From assembly GCA_026168455.1 (NCBI GenBank), contig CM047431.1:27779569-27843568 (forward strand): a DNA stretch of 64,000 nt, in the 5' to 3' direction. Shown one piece after another: positions 33,931-47,281 of this stretch. The notes below the pieces were generated by a model, which saw nothing but the letters and a program-made list of their open reading frames with translations, did no database searches and was not told where the DNA came from. The translations under genes and the position numbers were made by a program. How positions within the stretch are numbered: the stretch's first letter is position 1; the number at the start of each line of letters is the position of its first letter. This DNA is from Theocolax elegans. Its lineage: Eukaryota > Arthropoda > Insecta > Hymenoptera > Cerocephalidae.

Positions 33931-35180
33931 TCTCTGTAATAGGTCTTTCAGTAGATGATGCCCTGTTGACCTGGAGGTAACATTACCGACCTAGACATCC
34001 TACAGGAAGAAAATATTTTTTTTTGATTCCGTAATAGGCCTTTCAGTAAATGTTGCCCCGTTAACCTGGAGGTAACATTACCGACCTAGACATCCTACAG
34101 GAAGAAAATATTTTTTTTTGATTCCGTAATAGGCCTTTCAGTAAATGTTGCCCCGTTAACCTGGAGGTAACATTAGGGACCTGGAAATCATCTCCAGAAA
34201 GAAATGATTTTTTTAATTTCGTAATGGACCTTCCAAGATATACAAAAATTATTAAAATATTTATACTATATTTTGTTATTTTATAAAATTTATAAAATAA
34301 AGTTTTACAATATTTAATATGTAACGTTATAATTAATCTTACGTAAATAGCAAATTTTAATATCAAAATAACAAAAGTTCTTACATCATATATGGTGAAA
34401 TGTATATACTACATATATTAAAATTTTATACTGTCTAAATGACGATTTAAGTATAAATTATGTTATATTTTTTCAAATAGTTTATAAAAATTAATTTTTT
34501 TTTTAATTTCGTAATGGACCTTCCAAGATATACAAAAATTATTAAAATATTTATACTATATTTTGTTATTTTATAAAATTTATAAAATAAAGTTTTACAA
34601 TATTTAATATGTAATGTTATAATTAATCTTACGTAAATAGCAAATTTTAATATCAAAATAACAAAAGTTCTTACATCATATATGGTGAAATGTATATACT
34701 ACATATATTAAAATTTTATACTATATTTTGTTATTTTATAAAATTTATAAAATAAAGTTTTACAATATTTAATATGTAACGTTATAATTAATCTTACGTA
34801 AATAGCAAATTTTAATATCAAAATAACAAAAGTTCTTACATCATATATGGTGAAATGTATATACTACATATATTAAAATTTTATACTGTCTAAATGACGA
34901 TTTAAGTATAAATTATGTTATATTTTTAAATAGTTTATAAAAATTAATTTTTTTTTTAATTTCGTAATGGACCTTCCAAGATATACAAAAATTATTATAA
35001 ATTTATGATAATTTTGTTAATAACTAAGAGATATTAACAACATTACTAGAATGTAGGATGTACGTAGTAGATCAATTCTCAGAAATTCAGGAAAATTCAG
35101 TTCATTAAGTAGATATTAAATGATATTATCCACATCCACATCCATCCACATTATATTAAAATTTTATACTGTCTAAATGA
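33931..35180 (-). repeat. A units and triplicated AT-rich segment
   Basis: A short run of A units in - orientation (33935-34225), including a direct repeat, is followed by the segment beginning actatattttgttattttat. That segment is present three times (about 34254, 34554 and 34720), each ending near tgtatatactacatat. Confidence 0.75.
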
Positions 35181-36830
35181 CGATTTAAGTATAAATTATG
35201 TTATATTTTTAAATAGTTTATAAAAATTAATTTTTTTGTATTCAATAGGATCGCGGCACCCAAAGGAAAAATTTGACATAGCGTTTGAATTTTTTATAGG
35301 TATTTAATTAATTTTTTAATGGTTTAAAAGTTTAAGTCTGAGCGTACGTTCGTACGTCCGTACAGGCAGACTTTTATTTTTTAACTCTTCTTGAATTTTC
35401 GAAAAAATGAATTTTTTTTTAATGAAAGTGATCGCGGAACCACACGGATTAATTAGAAATAATGCTTAACTTTTTTAAAAAAAACCTCGATTATTTAACT
35501 CGATTATTTATTTGCTTATATCGATCAGTTATAACTGAAGGTAACATTAAGGATTGGACATCATCTACAGGAAGAAAATTTTTTTTTTGTCTTCGTAATA
35601 TGCCTGCCAGTAGATTATGCCCCGTCGACCTGGAGGTAACATTAGGGACCTGGACATCTTCTACAGGAAGAAAATTTTTTTTTTGTCTTCGTAATATGCC
35701 TGCCAGTAGATTATGCCCCGTCGACCTGGAGGTAACAGTAGGGACCTGGACATCTTCTACAGGAAGAAAATTTTTTTTTAATTTCGTAATGTGCGTTCCA
35801 GTAGATGTTGCCCCGATGACCTGTAGGTAAAATTAGTGACCTGCACATCATCTACAGGAAGAAAATTTTTTTTTGATTCCGTAATAGGCCTTTCAGTAAA
35901 TGTTGCCCCGTTAACCTGGAGGTAACATTACCGACCTAGACATCTCCTACAGGAAGAAATTAATTTTTTTTGAAATTTCGTATATGCGTTCCAGTAGATG
36001 ATGCCCTGTTGACCTGGAGGTAACATTAGGGACCTGGACATCTTCTACAGGAAGAAAATATTTTTTTTTGATTCCGTAATAGGCCTTTCAGTAAATGTTG
36101 CCCCGTTAACCTGGAGGTAACATTAGGGACCTGGAAATCATCTCCAGAAAGAAATGATTTTTTATAATTTCGTAATGGACCTTCCAAGATATACAAAAAT
36201 TATTATAAATTTATGATAATTTTGTTAATAAACTAAGAGATATTAACAACATTACTAGAATGTAGGATGTACGTAGTAGATCAATTCTCAGAAATTCAGG
36301 AAAATTCAGTTCATTAAGTAGATATTAAATGATATTATCCACATCCACATCCATCCACATTATATTAAAATTTTATACTGTCTAAATGACGATTTAAGTA
36401 TAAATTATGTTATATTTTTTCAAATAGTTTATAAAAATTAATTTTTTTTTAATTCAATATGATCGCGGCACCCAAAGGAATAATTTGACTTAGTGTTTGA
36501 ATTTTTTATAGGTATTTAATTAATTTTTTAATGGTTTAAAAGTTTAAGTCTGAGCGTACGTCCGTACAGGCAGACCTTTTATTTTTTAACTCTTCTTGAA
36601 TTTTCGAAAAAATGAATTTTTTTTTTAATTTCGTAATGGACCTTCCAAGATATACAAAAATTATTAAAATTTTATACTGTCTAAATGACGATTTAAGTAT
36701 AAATTATGTTATATTTTTTCAAATAGTTTATAAAAATTAATTTTTTTTTTAATTTCGTAATGTTTGTTCCAGTAGATGATGTCGCGATGATCTGGAGGTA
36801 ACATTAGGGACCTGGACATCATCTACAAAT
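35181..36830 (-). repeat. T and A modules, - orientation, two rounds
   Basis: T (35160-35480, VNTR of 2 units), A array (about 35545-36170), linker, then a partial T (36400-36620, VNTR of 1 unit) and one A unit. Confidence 0.75.
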
Positions 36831-37560
36831 ATGTGGGAATATTTAATATATAAGGGTATATTTTTTTTTTAATTTCGAAATATGGGTTCCAGTAGATTAT
36901 GCCCCGTCGACCTGGAGGTAACAGTAGGGACCTGGACATCTTCTACAGGAAGAAAATTTTTTTTTAATTTCGTAATGTGCGTTCCAGTAGATGTTGCCCC
37001 GATGACCTGTAGGTAAAATTAGTGACCTGCACATCATCTACAGGAAGAAAACTTTTTTTTTATTTCGTAATAGGTCTTTCAGTAGATGATGCCCTGTTGA
37101 CCTGGAGGTAACATTACCGACCTAGACATCTTCTACAGGAAGAAAATTTTTTTTTTGTCTTCGTAATATGCCTGCCAGTAGATTATGCCCCGTCGACCTG
37201 GAGGTAACAGTAGGGACCTGGACATCTTCTACAGGAAGAAAATTTTTTTTTAATTTCGTAATGTGCGTTCCAGTAGATGTTGCCCCGATGACCTGTAGGT
37301 AAAATTAGTGACCTGCACATCATCTACAGGAAGAAAACTTTTTTTTTATTTCGTAATAGGTCTTTCAGTAGATGATGCCCTGTTGACCTGGAGGTAACAT
37401 TACCGACCTAGACATCTCCTACAGGAAGAAAATTTTTTTTTTGTCTTCGTAATATGCCTGCCAGTAGATTATGCCCCGTCGACCTGGAGGTAACATTAGG
37501 GACCTGGAAATCATCTTCAGAAAGAAATGTTTTTTTTAATTTCGTAATGTGCGTTCCAGT
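36831..37560 (-). repeat. Module A array, about 8 units, - orientation
   Basis: It begins with the tatttaatatataagggtat junction also seen at 23562 and 27300. It is organised as an approximately 290-bp higher-order repeat (three subtypes) present twice. Confidence 0.8.
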
Positions 37561-40500
37561 AGATAATAATAATAATAATAATAAATAGTAATAAAATAAT
37601 ATAAATAACATAAATACCATAAATACTATAAGTACCATAATACATAATAACATAAACTACCTAATATAAATAAATTATAATTATTTATGTATGATCAATA
37701 TTTAATTATTTGGTTGAGTTTTTATATAAATTAGTTATATATATAGACAAAAATTATTAAAATATTTATACTATATTTTGTTATTTTATAAAATTTATAA
37801 AATAAAGTTTTACAATATTTAATATGTAATGTTATAATTAATCTTACGTAAATAGCAAATTTTAATATCAAAATAACAAAAGTTCTTACATCATATATGG
37901 TGAAATGTATATACTACATATATTAAAATTTGTATAATATGTATTGTAGAAATATTTTATATACGCGTATACGTTCATTTCTTTTTCAGTATTCAATTGT
38001 TTTGAGACGACTTTTTAATTTAAGGCTATTAAAAATTTAACGCTATATTCTAATTACTCCATTCGTCCAATAGGTGGCGTGTATCAAATTTTCTATTTTT
38101 CCAGTTCTTCTCGCAAATGCTCAAAATGTGTCAACTAGTATATAAGAAACAACAAGATATTTAGTTATTATGCGAAAATGTATCTTCCGTTCAGCGTATT
38201 GCAAAGATAGCGATTGCAATAATATTTAAGTTTGTGACTAATAAGTGTAATGAATAAATATATGCGAGTGAATAAAAATTGCAATCAACTGCGTAAGAAT
38301 AGTATATAATTAAATCTCCAAATATTAAATGCTTCTGTAGTACTTAATTGACAAAAGGAATTCCCCCAATATATACATTCTATTTCGAAGTAATTATAAA
38401 AACAAAATATAATTCATTTTTACTTCCTTAAATTCGCATTTAAAAAATACCAGATTGAATAATAAATTTGCTGACTTATATAATAAAAATTACTATATTG
38501 AATATCAAAAATTACGATATTGGATATTAAAAGATATTGTATCTAAATTTTACTATATAACTTAGCAAAAATTATTATATTGCTGAGATGTCACACTTTT
38601 CCTATACAATATAGTAATTTTAATATAGATTATTTTAATATTTATTATAATATTTTTCTCAGTGTATAAAAAGTGCTATTACCAAATTACCAATAACACA
38701 CAAATTAATAAGTACTGCTAAATAAATAAAATAATTATTTGCAAAGGATGTATACATATCACATGACAATAAAAAATCAATAATAATTCCTTTATGAAAA
38801 TGCTATTGCAATAATAATTAAACTCTATTTCATACAAAAAGAATTATTTTTATAGATAATTTCTATTTTTTTAATATTATCATTTTAATTCATCGTATAA
38901 TAATAATAATAAATAGTAATAAAATAATAAATAACATAAATACCATAAATACTATAAGTACCATAATACATAATAACATAAACTACCTAATATATAAATA
39001 AATTATAATTATTTATGTATGATCAATATTTAATTATTTGGTTGAGTTTTTATATAAATTAGTTATATATATAGACAAAAATTATTAAAATTTTATACTA
39101 TATTTTGTTATTTTATAAAATTTATAAAATAAAGTTTTACAATATTTAATATGTAATGTTATAATTAATCTTACGTAAATAGCAAATTTTAATATCAAAA
39201 TAACAAAAGTTCTTACATCATATATGGTGAAATGTATATACTACATATATTAAAATTTGTATAATATGTATTGTAGAAATATTTTATATACGCGTATACG
39301 TTCATTTCTTTTTCAGTATTCAATTGTTTTGAGACGACTTTTTAATTTAAGGCTATTAAAAATTTAACGCTATATTCTAATTACTCCATTCGTCCAATAG
39401 GTGGCGTGTATCAAATTTTCTATTTTTCCAGTTCTTCTCGCAAATGCTCAAAATGTGTCAACTAGTATATAAGAAACAACAAGATATTTAGTTATTATGC
39501 GAAAATGTATCTTCCGTTCAGCGTATTGCAAAGATAGCGATTGCAATAATATTTAAGTTTGTGACTAATAAGTGTAATGAATAAATATGCGAGTGAATAA
39601 AAATTGCAATCAACTGCGTAAGAATAGTATATAATTAAATCTCCAAATATTAAATGCTTCTGTAGTACTTAATTGACAAAAGGAATTCCCCCAATATATA
39701 CATTCTATTCGAAGTAATTATAAAAACAAAATAATTCATTTTTACTTCCTTAAATTCGCATTTAAAAAATACCAGATTGAATAATAAATTTGCTGACTTA
39801 TATAATAAAAATTACTATATTGAATATCAAAAATTACGATATTGGATATTAAAAGATAGTATCTAAATTTTACTATATAACTAGCAAAAATTATTATATT
39901 GCTGAGATGTCACACTTTTCCTATACAATAGTAATTTTAATATAGATTATTTTAATATTTATTATAATATTTTTCTCAGTGTATAAAAAGTGCTATTACC
40001 AAATTACCAATAACACACAAATTAATAAGTACTGCTAAATAAATAAAAATTATTTGCAAAGGATGTATACATATCACATGACAATAAAAAATCAATAATA
40101 ATTCCTTTATGAAAATGCTATTGCAATAATAATTAAACTCTATTTCATACAAAAAATTATTTTTATAGATAATTTCTATTTTTTTAATATTATCATTTTA
40201 ATTCATCGTATAATAATAATAATAAATAGTAATAAAATAATAAATAACATAAATACCATAAATACTATAAGTACCATAATACATAATAACATAAACTACC
40301 TAATATATAAATAAATTATAATTATTTATGTATGATCAATATTTAATTATTTGGTTGAGTTTTTATATAAATTAGTTATATATATAGACAAAAATTATTA
40401 AAATATTTATACTATATTTTGTTATTTTATAAAATTTATAAAATAAAGTTTTACAATATTTAATATGTAACGTTATAATTAATCTTACGTAAATAGCAAA

Positions 40501-41520
40501 TTTTAATATCAAAATAACAAAAGTTCTTACATCATATATGGTGAAATGTATATACTACATATATTAAAATTTGTATAATATGTATTGTAGAAATATTTTA
40601 TACGCGTATACGTTCATTTCTTTTTCAGTATTCAATTGTTTTGAGACGACTTTTTAATTTAAGGCTATTAAAAATTTAACGCTATATTCTAATTACTCCA
40701 TTCGTCCAATAGGTGGCGTGTATAAAATTTTCTATTTTTCCAGTTCTTCTCGCAAATGCTCAAAATGTGTCAACTAGTATATAAGAAACAACAAGATATT
40801 TAGTTATTATGCGAAAATGTATCTTCCGTTCAGCGTATTGCAAAGATAGCGATTGCAATAATATTTAAGTTTGTGACTAATAAGTGTAATGAATAAATAT
40901 GCGAGTGAATAAAAATTGCAATCAACTGCGTAAGAATAGTATATAATTAAATCTCCAAATATTAAATGCTTCTGTAGTACTTAATTGACAAATGGAATTC
41001 CCCCAATATATACATTCTATTCGAAGTAATTATAAAAACAAAATAATTCATTTTTACTTCCTTAATTCGCATTTAAAAAATACCAGATTGAATAATAAAT
41101 TTGCTGACTTATATAATAAAAATTACTATATTGAATATCAAAAATTACGATATTGGATATTAAAAGATAGTATCTAAATTTTACTATATAACTTAGCAAA
41201 AATTATTATATTGCTGAGATGTCACACTTTTCCTATACAATAGTAATTTTAATATAGATTATTTTAATATTTATTATAATATTTTTCTCAGTGTATAAAA
41301 AGTGCTATTACCAAATTACCAATAACACACAAATTAATAAGTACTGCTAAATAAATAAAATAATTATTTGCAAAGGATGTATACATATCAAATGACAATA
41401 AAAAATCAATAATAATTCCTTTATGAAAATGCTATTGCAATAATAATTAAACTCTATTTCATACAAAAAATTATTTTTATAGATAATTTCTATTTTTTTA
41501 ATATTATCATTTTAATTCAT
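37561..41520 (+). repeat. Three tandem B+C units, 1.31-1.33 kb each
   Basis: The anchor cataaataccat is at 37609, 38935, 40248 and 41559 (spacings 1326, 1313, 1311). Units are nearly identical. They run from a TAA microsatellite through B and C back to the next TAA microsatellite. Confidence 0.9.
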
Positions 41521-42745
41521 CGTATAATAATAATAAATAGTAATAAAATAATAAATAACATAAATACCATAAATACTATAAGTACCATAATACATAATAA
41601 CATAAACTACCTAATATATAAATAAATTATAATTATTTATGTATGATCAATATTTAATTATTTGGTTGAGTTTTTATATAAATTAGTTATATATAGACAA
41701 AAATTATTAAAATATTTATACTATATTTTGTTATTTTATAAAATTTATAAAATAAAGTTTTACAATATTTAATATGTAACGTTATAATTAATCTTACGTA
41801 AATAGCAAATTTTAATATCAAAATAACAAAAGTTCTTACATCATATATGGTGAAATGTATATACTACATATATTAAAATTTTATACTATATTTTGTTATT
41901 TTATAAAATTTATAAAATAAAGTTTTACAATATTTAATATGTAACGTTATAATTAATCTTACGTAAATAGCAAATTTTAATATCAAAATAACAAAAGTTC
42001 TTACATCATATATGGTGAAATGTATATACTACATATATTAAAATTTGTATAATATGTATTGTAGAAATATTTTATATACGCGTATACGTTCATTTCTTTT
42101 TCAGTATTCAATTGTTTTGAGACGACTTTTTAATTTAAGGCTATTCTAATTATTCCGTTCATCCAATAGGTGGCGTGTATAAAATTTTCTATTTTTCTAG
42201 TTCTTCTCGCAAATGCTCAAAAATGTGTATTATGCGAAAATGTATCTTCCGTTCAGCGTATTTCAATGATAGCGATTGAAACAATATTTAAGTTAGTGAC
42301 TAATAAGTTTAATGAATAAATATATGCGAGTGAATAAAATTTGCGTTTAACTGCGTAAGAATAGTATATAATTAAATCTCCAAATATTAAATGCTTCTGT
42401 AGTACTTAATTGACAAAAGGAATTCCCCCAATATATACATTCTATTTCGAATTAATTATATAAAAACAAAATATAATTCATTTTTACTTCCTTAAATTCG
42501 CATTTAAAAAATACCAGATTGAATAATAAAATTTGCTGACTTATATAATAAAAATTACTATATTGAATATCAAAAATTACGATATTGGATATTAAAAGAT
42601 AGTATATCTAAATTTTACTATATAACATAGCAAAAATTATTATATTGCTGAGATGTCACACTTTTCCTATACAATATAGTAATTTTTAATATAGATTATT
42701 TTATATAGATTTTTTTAATATAGATTATAATATTTTTCTCTGTAA
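41521..42745 (+). repeat. Fourth B+C unit, rearranged
   Basis: It starts like the preceding units but has an extra copy of the actatattttgtta segment (about 41720 and 41886). It carries the B subtype seen at 30.3 kb (gatagcgattgaaac), so it is a mosaic. Confidence 0.75.
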
Positions 42746-43890
42746 TAGGTCTTTCAGTAGATGATGCCCTGTTGACCTGGAGGTAACATTACCGACCTAG
42801 ACATCTCCTACAGGAAGAAAATATTTTTTTTTGATTCCGTAATAGGCCTTTCAGTAAATGTTGCCCCGTTAACCTGGAGGTAACATTAGGGACCTGGAAA
42901 TCATCTCCAGAAAGAAATGATTTTTTATAATTTCGTAATGGACCTTCCAAGATATACAAAAATTATTATAAATTTATGATAATTTTGTTAATAAACTAAG
43001 AGATATTAACAACATTACTAGAATGTAGGATGTACGTAGTAGATCAATTCTCAGAAATTCAGGAAAATTCAGTTCATTAAGTAGATATTAAATGATATTA
43101 TCCACATCCACATCCATCCACATTATATTAAAATTTTATACTGTCTAAATGACGATTTAAGTATAAATTATGTTATATTTTTTCAAATAGTTTATAAAAA
43201 TTAATTTTTTTGTATTCAATAGGATCGCGGCACCCAAAGGAAAAATTTGACATAGCGTTTGAATTTTTTATAGGTATTTAATTAATTTTTTAATGGTTTA
43301 AAAGTTTAAGTCTAAGCGTACGTTCGTACGTCCGTACAGGCAGACCTTTTATTTTTTAACTCTTCTTGAATTTTCGAAAAAATGAATTTTTTTTTTAATG
43401 AAAGTGATCGCGGAACCACACGGATTAATTAGAAATAATGCTTAACTTTTTTAAAAAAAAAACCTCGATTATTTAACTCGATTATTTATTTGCTTATATC
43501 GATCAGTTATAACTAAAGGTAACATGAAGGACTGGATATCATCAACAGGAAGGGATATTTTTTTTTTAATTTCGTAATGTTTGTTCCAGTAGATGATGCC
43601 GCGATGATCTGGAGGCAACATAAGGGACCTGGATATCATCTACAGGAAGAAATTAATTTTTTTTGAAATTTCGTAATATGCGTTCCAGTAGATGATGCCG
43701 CGATGATCTGGAGGTAACATAAGGGACCTGGACATCATCTACAGGAAGAAATTAATTTTTTTTTTAATTTCGTAATGTGCGTTCCAGTAGATGATGCCGC
43801 GATGATCTGGAGGTAACATTAGGGACCTGGAAATCATCTTCAGAAAGAAATGTTTTTTTTTAATTTCGTAATGTGCGTTCCAGTAGATAA
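42746..43890 (-). repeat. A, T and A modules, - orientation
   Basis: Two A units, linker, T module (43130-43460, VNTR of 2 units) and about four A units of the gatgatgccgcgatgatctgg subtype. Confidence 0.8.
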
Positions 43891-45392
43891 TAATAATAAT
43901 AATAAATAGTAATAAAATAATATAAATAACATAAATACCATAAATACTATAAGTACCATAATACATAATAACATAAACTACCTAATATATAAATAAATTA
44001 TAATTATTTATGTATGATCAATATTTAATTATTTGGTTGAGTTTTTATATAAATTAGTTATATATATAGACAAAAATTATTAAAATATTTATACTATATT
44101 TTGTTATTTTATAAAATTTATAAAATAAAGTTTTACAATATTTAATATGTAATGTTATAATTAATCTTACGTAAATAGCAAATTTTAATATCAAAATAAC
44201 AAAAGTTCTTACATCATATATGGTGAAATGTATATACTACATATATTAAAATTTGTATAATATGTATTGTAGAAATATTTTATATACGCGTATACGTTCA
44301 TTTCTTTTTCAGTATTCAATTGTTTTGAGACGACTTTTTAATTTAAGGCTATTAAAAATTTAACGCTATATTCTAATTACTCCATTCGTCCAATAGGTGG
44401 CGTGTATCAAATTTTCTATTTTTCCAGTTCTTCTCGCAAATGCTCAAAATGTGTCAACTAGTATATAAGAAACAACAAGATATTTAGTTATTATGCGAAA
44501 ATGTATCTTCCGTTCAGCGTATTGCAAAGATAGCGATTGCAATAATATTTAAGTTTGTGACTAATAAGTGTAATGAATAAATATATGCGAGTGAATAAAA
44601 ATTGCAATCAACTGCGTAAGAATAGTATATAATTAAATCTCCAAATATTAAATGCTTCTGTAGTACTTAATTGACAAAAGGAATTCCCCCAATATATACA
44701 TTCTATTTCGAAGTAATTATAAAAACAAAATATAATTCATTTTTACTTCCTTAAATTCGCATTTAAAAAATACCAGATTGAATAATAAATTTGCTGACTT
44801 ATATAATAAAAATTACTATATTGAATATCAAAAATTACGATATTGGATATTAAAAGATATTGTATCTAAATTTTACTATATAACTTAGCAAAAATTATTA
44901 TATTGCTGAGATGTCACACTTTTCCTATACAATATAGTAATTTTAATATAGATTATTTTAATATTTATTATAATATTTTTCTCAGTGTATAAAAAGTGCT
45001 ATTACCAAATTACCAATAACACACAAATTAATAAGTACTGCTAAATAAATAAAATAATTATTTGCAAAGGATGTATACATATCAAATGACAATAAAAAAT
45101 CAATAATAATTCCTTTATGAAAATTGCTATTGCAATAATAATTAAACTCTATTTCATACAAAAAGAATTATTTTTATAGATAATTTCTATTTTTTTAATA
45201 TTATCATTTTAATTCATCGTATAATAATAATAATAAATTCATTAATTATTATACATATGATAATAAATCTTTATGGGTACATTTTAATAAATAATAATTG
45301 AATGTAGTTAAATAATAAAATATTTTTTAGTTTAATTTAATATTATCTATTATAAAATGATTTTTCATCGAGCGAGCGTGAGCGAGTGAGGA
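43891..45392 (+). repeat. Final B+C unit and right terminus
   Basis: The B anchor is at 44327. Module C continues here into sequence found elsewhere only in inverted form at 24.1 and 25.1 kb. It ends with gatttttcatcgagcgagcg and gagcgagtgagg, the mirror of the left terminal motif. Homology stops at about 45400. Confidence 0.8.
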
Positions 45393-45510
45393 TTTTAGCT
45401 AGTAGAATTATTAAATTTTTATATGTTTATTAAATGAAATTTATTTTTCAAACCTAAACAGTATATATTACTCATGTACTGTTGCCAATTAATAATTTTT
45501 AAAAAAGTAA

Positions 45511-46188
45511 ATATTTAACATTGAAAATTTGCAACTGTGCTTACGATATTCGCATAATGATGACCACGCAGGAGAAAGAAGTTTTATTGTTGGAAATAGT
45601 ATAGCAAATCAACGTATAGAAAGCTTTTGGTGCCAACTAAGAAAACATGTTTGTGGCTTTTTTTTAGGTTTATTTAAAAGTATGGAAGACAAAGAAATTT
45701 TGAACCTTAGCAATACCTTGCATATTGATACATTGCGATATTGTTTTGGTGACATCATTAAACATGATTTAGCCAATTATAAAAGAGAATGGAATCAACA
45801 TCTTATTCGCAAGCAAAATGGTAGAGCAATTCTCGGAGGAAAACCGAACATAAAATATAACCTTGCTAAAAACTATGGTGGACATGACTGCAAAAAATTA
45901 ATAGACACTAATGATGTCGATATTTTATTAACCTTTAGACTGCCGGCATTTTTGCCTTATAAATTGATATTTTTGATGTGCAAAATTTATACATAAAAAC
46001 ACATCATATCTCTAGAGTAGTTGTCAAGGTCACAGGTGGCTCGTATATGAGCCAGTCCGGCAGTCTAAAGGTTAAATAGATTCACAAAGGAGCCTATTTT
46101 GTGTAATCCGGAATTCGCATCTTTTGTACAAGAGGCATTAAAGTTGGCTGCAAAACCTTGCACAGCTGAAGAAGCCGTTGTATTATAA
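45511..46188 (+). pseudogene. Integrase-core (rve-like) transposase fragment, split by a MITE
   Basis: A frame open from 45511 (no ATG) encodes HAGERSFIVGNSIANQRIES and FWCQLRKHV. This is the hallmark of a family of large integrase-core proteins common in animal genomes, in which the motif surrounds the third catalytic residue (Glu in RIE). The first two acidic residues are missing, so it is 5'-truncated, apparently at the edge of the fold-back block. At 45928 the frame is interrupted by a 140-bp TTAA-flanked MITE. It resumes in the same frame at 46072 (FTKEPILCNPEFASF) to TAA 46186-46188. The mobile element class it belonged to is not known to me. Confidence 0.65.
45932..46071. mobile_element. 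piggyBac-type MITE, 140 bp
   Basis: Perfect 15-bp terminal inverted repeats (cctttagactgccgg and complement) are flanked by TTAA at 45928-45931 and 46072-46075. It is a different family from the 989-bp element at 2373. The host reading frame is continuous across the site when one TTAA and the insert are ignored. Confidence 0.9.
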
Positions 46189-46680
46189 TTTATTTGTATA
46201 CATATATTTGTACTCTAAAATAATTCAAACAATTTGTTTAAGGCTCATTGCAAATATATGTATTCTTTCTAATTTAAAAAATTAAAAATACATTTATTTT
46301 ACACAGAATTAAGTTACCGCAATAGAATAAAAATTCGAACCTCAAAATGCAGATATATACACGGAGAGAAATGTATGATTAAATATTCCTATAATCTTCA
46401 GTAAAAATTGCTATACAGTATTTTAATGGAGACACAAACTCAATTTATACTAAAGGATCACATAACACGCTTATGGGAAATGTGGTTTCCGTCAATTTCG
46501 CTGAATTTTTTATATGTTGTGTGTCATGGCGTCCTGAACAAAAGTCTCAATGGGCACAAAGCGTTAAACGCAATAGATCCCACAGTAGGGGCCCCTGAAG
46601 TCACTATTACAGGGTATCAGCTCTAATAGTAATTCTCGGTGCTGATTACACTTTATCGTACACTGGTTTCCGTTAATATG

Positions 46681-47281
46681 GCCTAATTTTTGGTTGACCG
46701 CATGTCTCGGTATCCCGATTCCCTGCTCTAATGGGCCGAAGCCCAAAAATTCGATAGGACTTCAGACGGGCCCCACTAAAAGATGCATAAACGAGTATTA
46801 TTGTACGATAAGAGTTTGTCGATACTCTTTTTTAATGTTTATGGAGCCCCAAACCCCCAAACGCAAGTTTTATAAATGTACAGCTTAAGTAATCAGACTT
46901 TATATTTGTAATAGCATTTAACTCAAGGTTTATTGGGTAGAGTATAAACACGTAGTTTTCATTATAACATAGTAATAGAGTAACACAATCAGTATTATAC
47001 AATAATTTCAAAGAGAATTAAAAGTATTAATCAAGCGGAATTCGTATTGATCAAAATAAAACTTAAAAATGTAAAGATATATATATTCTTCCAAATAGGG
47101 GAATCGCTCGACATAATAAATTTGTATCTTCTGTCTCCTTCCACCCACTGGGTGGGGGTGGGCGAGTTATGGAGCCTTGGCGTTATAACCCGAACCTCTC
47201 TCTTGCTCGTTCTAAAGTACGTATCTCCTCTCTCTGTCATGGGCGTCATAAACCCCGATATTTAAGTTTATATATATATAT
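46681..47281. other. Interior of the 3-kb inverted-repeat element
   Basis: It holds the second diverged copy of the arm motif (gcccgaagcc, gggccccact near 46735-46780), AT-rich sequence, and a GC-richer patch at 47140-47260 with a short palindrome (ccacccactgggtggg). No gene. Confidence 0.5.

Larger units (their letters stand above)
23487..45392. mobile_element. Fold-back-like composite repeat block (with 20250-20672)
   Basis: Nearly all of this interval is made of four recurring pieces. Module A is a minisatellite based on cctggaggtaacattaggg (or its complement) with oligo-A/T. T is defined above. B/C are AT-rich, with anchors gagacgactttt and tgtcacacttttcc. A terminal motif contains cgctcacg and gatgaaaaatc. 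The pieces occur in both orientations. Module A reads one way at 26.6-32.6 kb and the other way at 23.6-25.0 and 33.9-43.9 kb. No open frame with protein character exists. Long inverted repeats containing tandem subrepeats recall Foldback and Galileo elements; that assignment is inference. Confidence 0.7.

Noticed and set aside
40992..41177. 61-codon frame in module B
   Set aside because: It is found in one of several near-identical B copies only because of small indels, so it is not conserved as coding.
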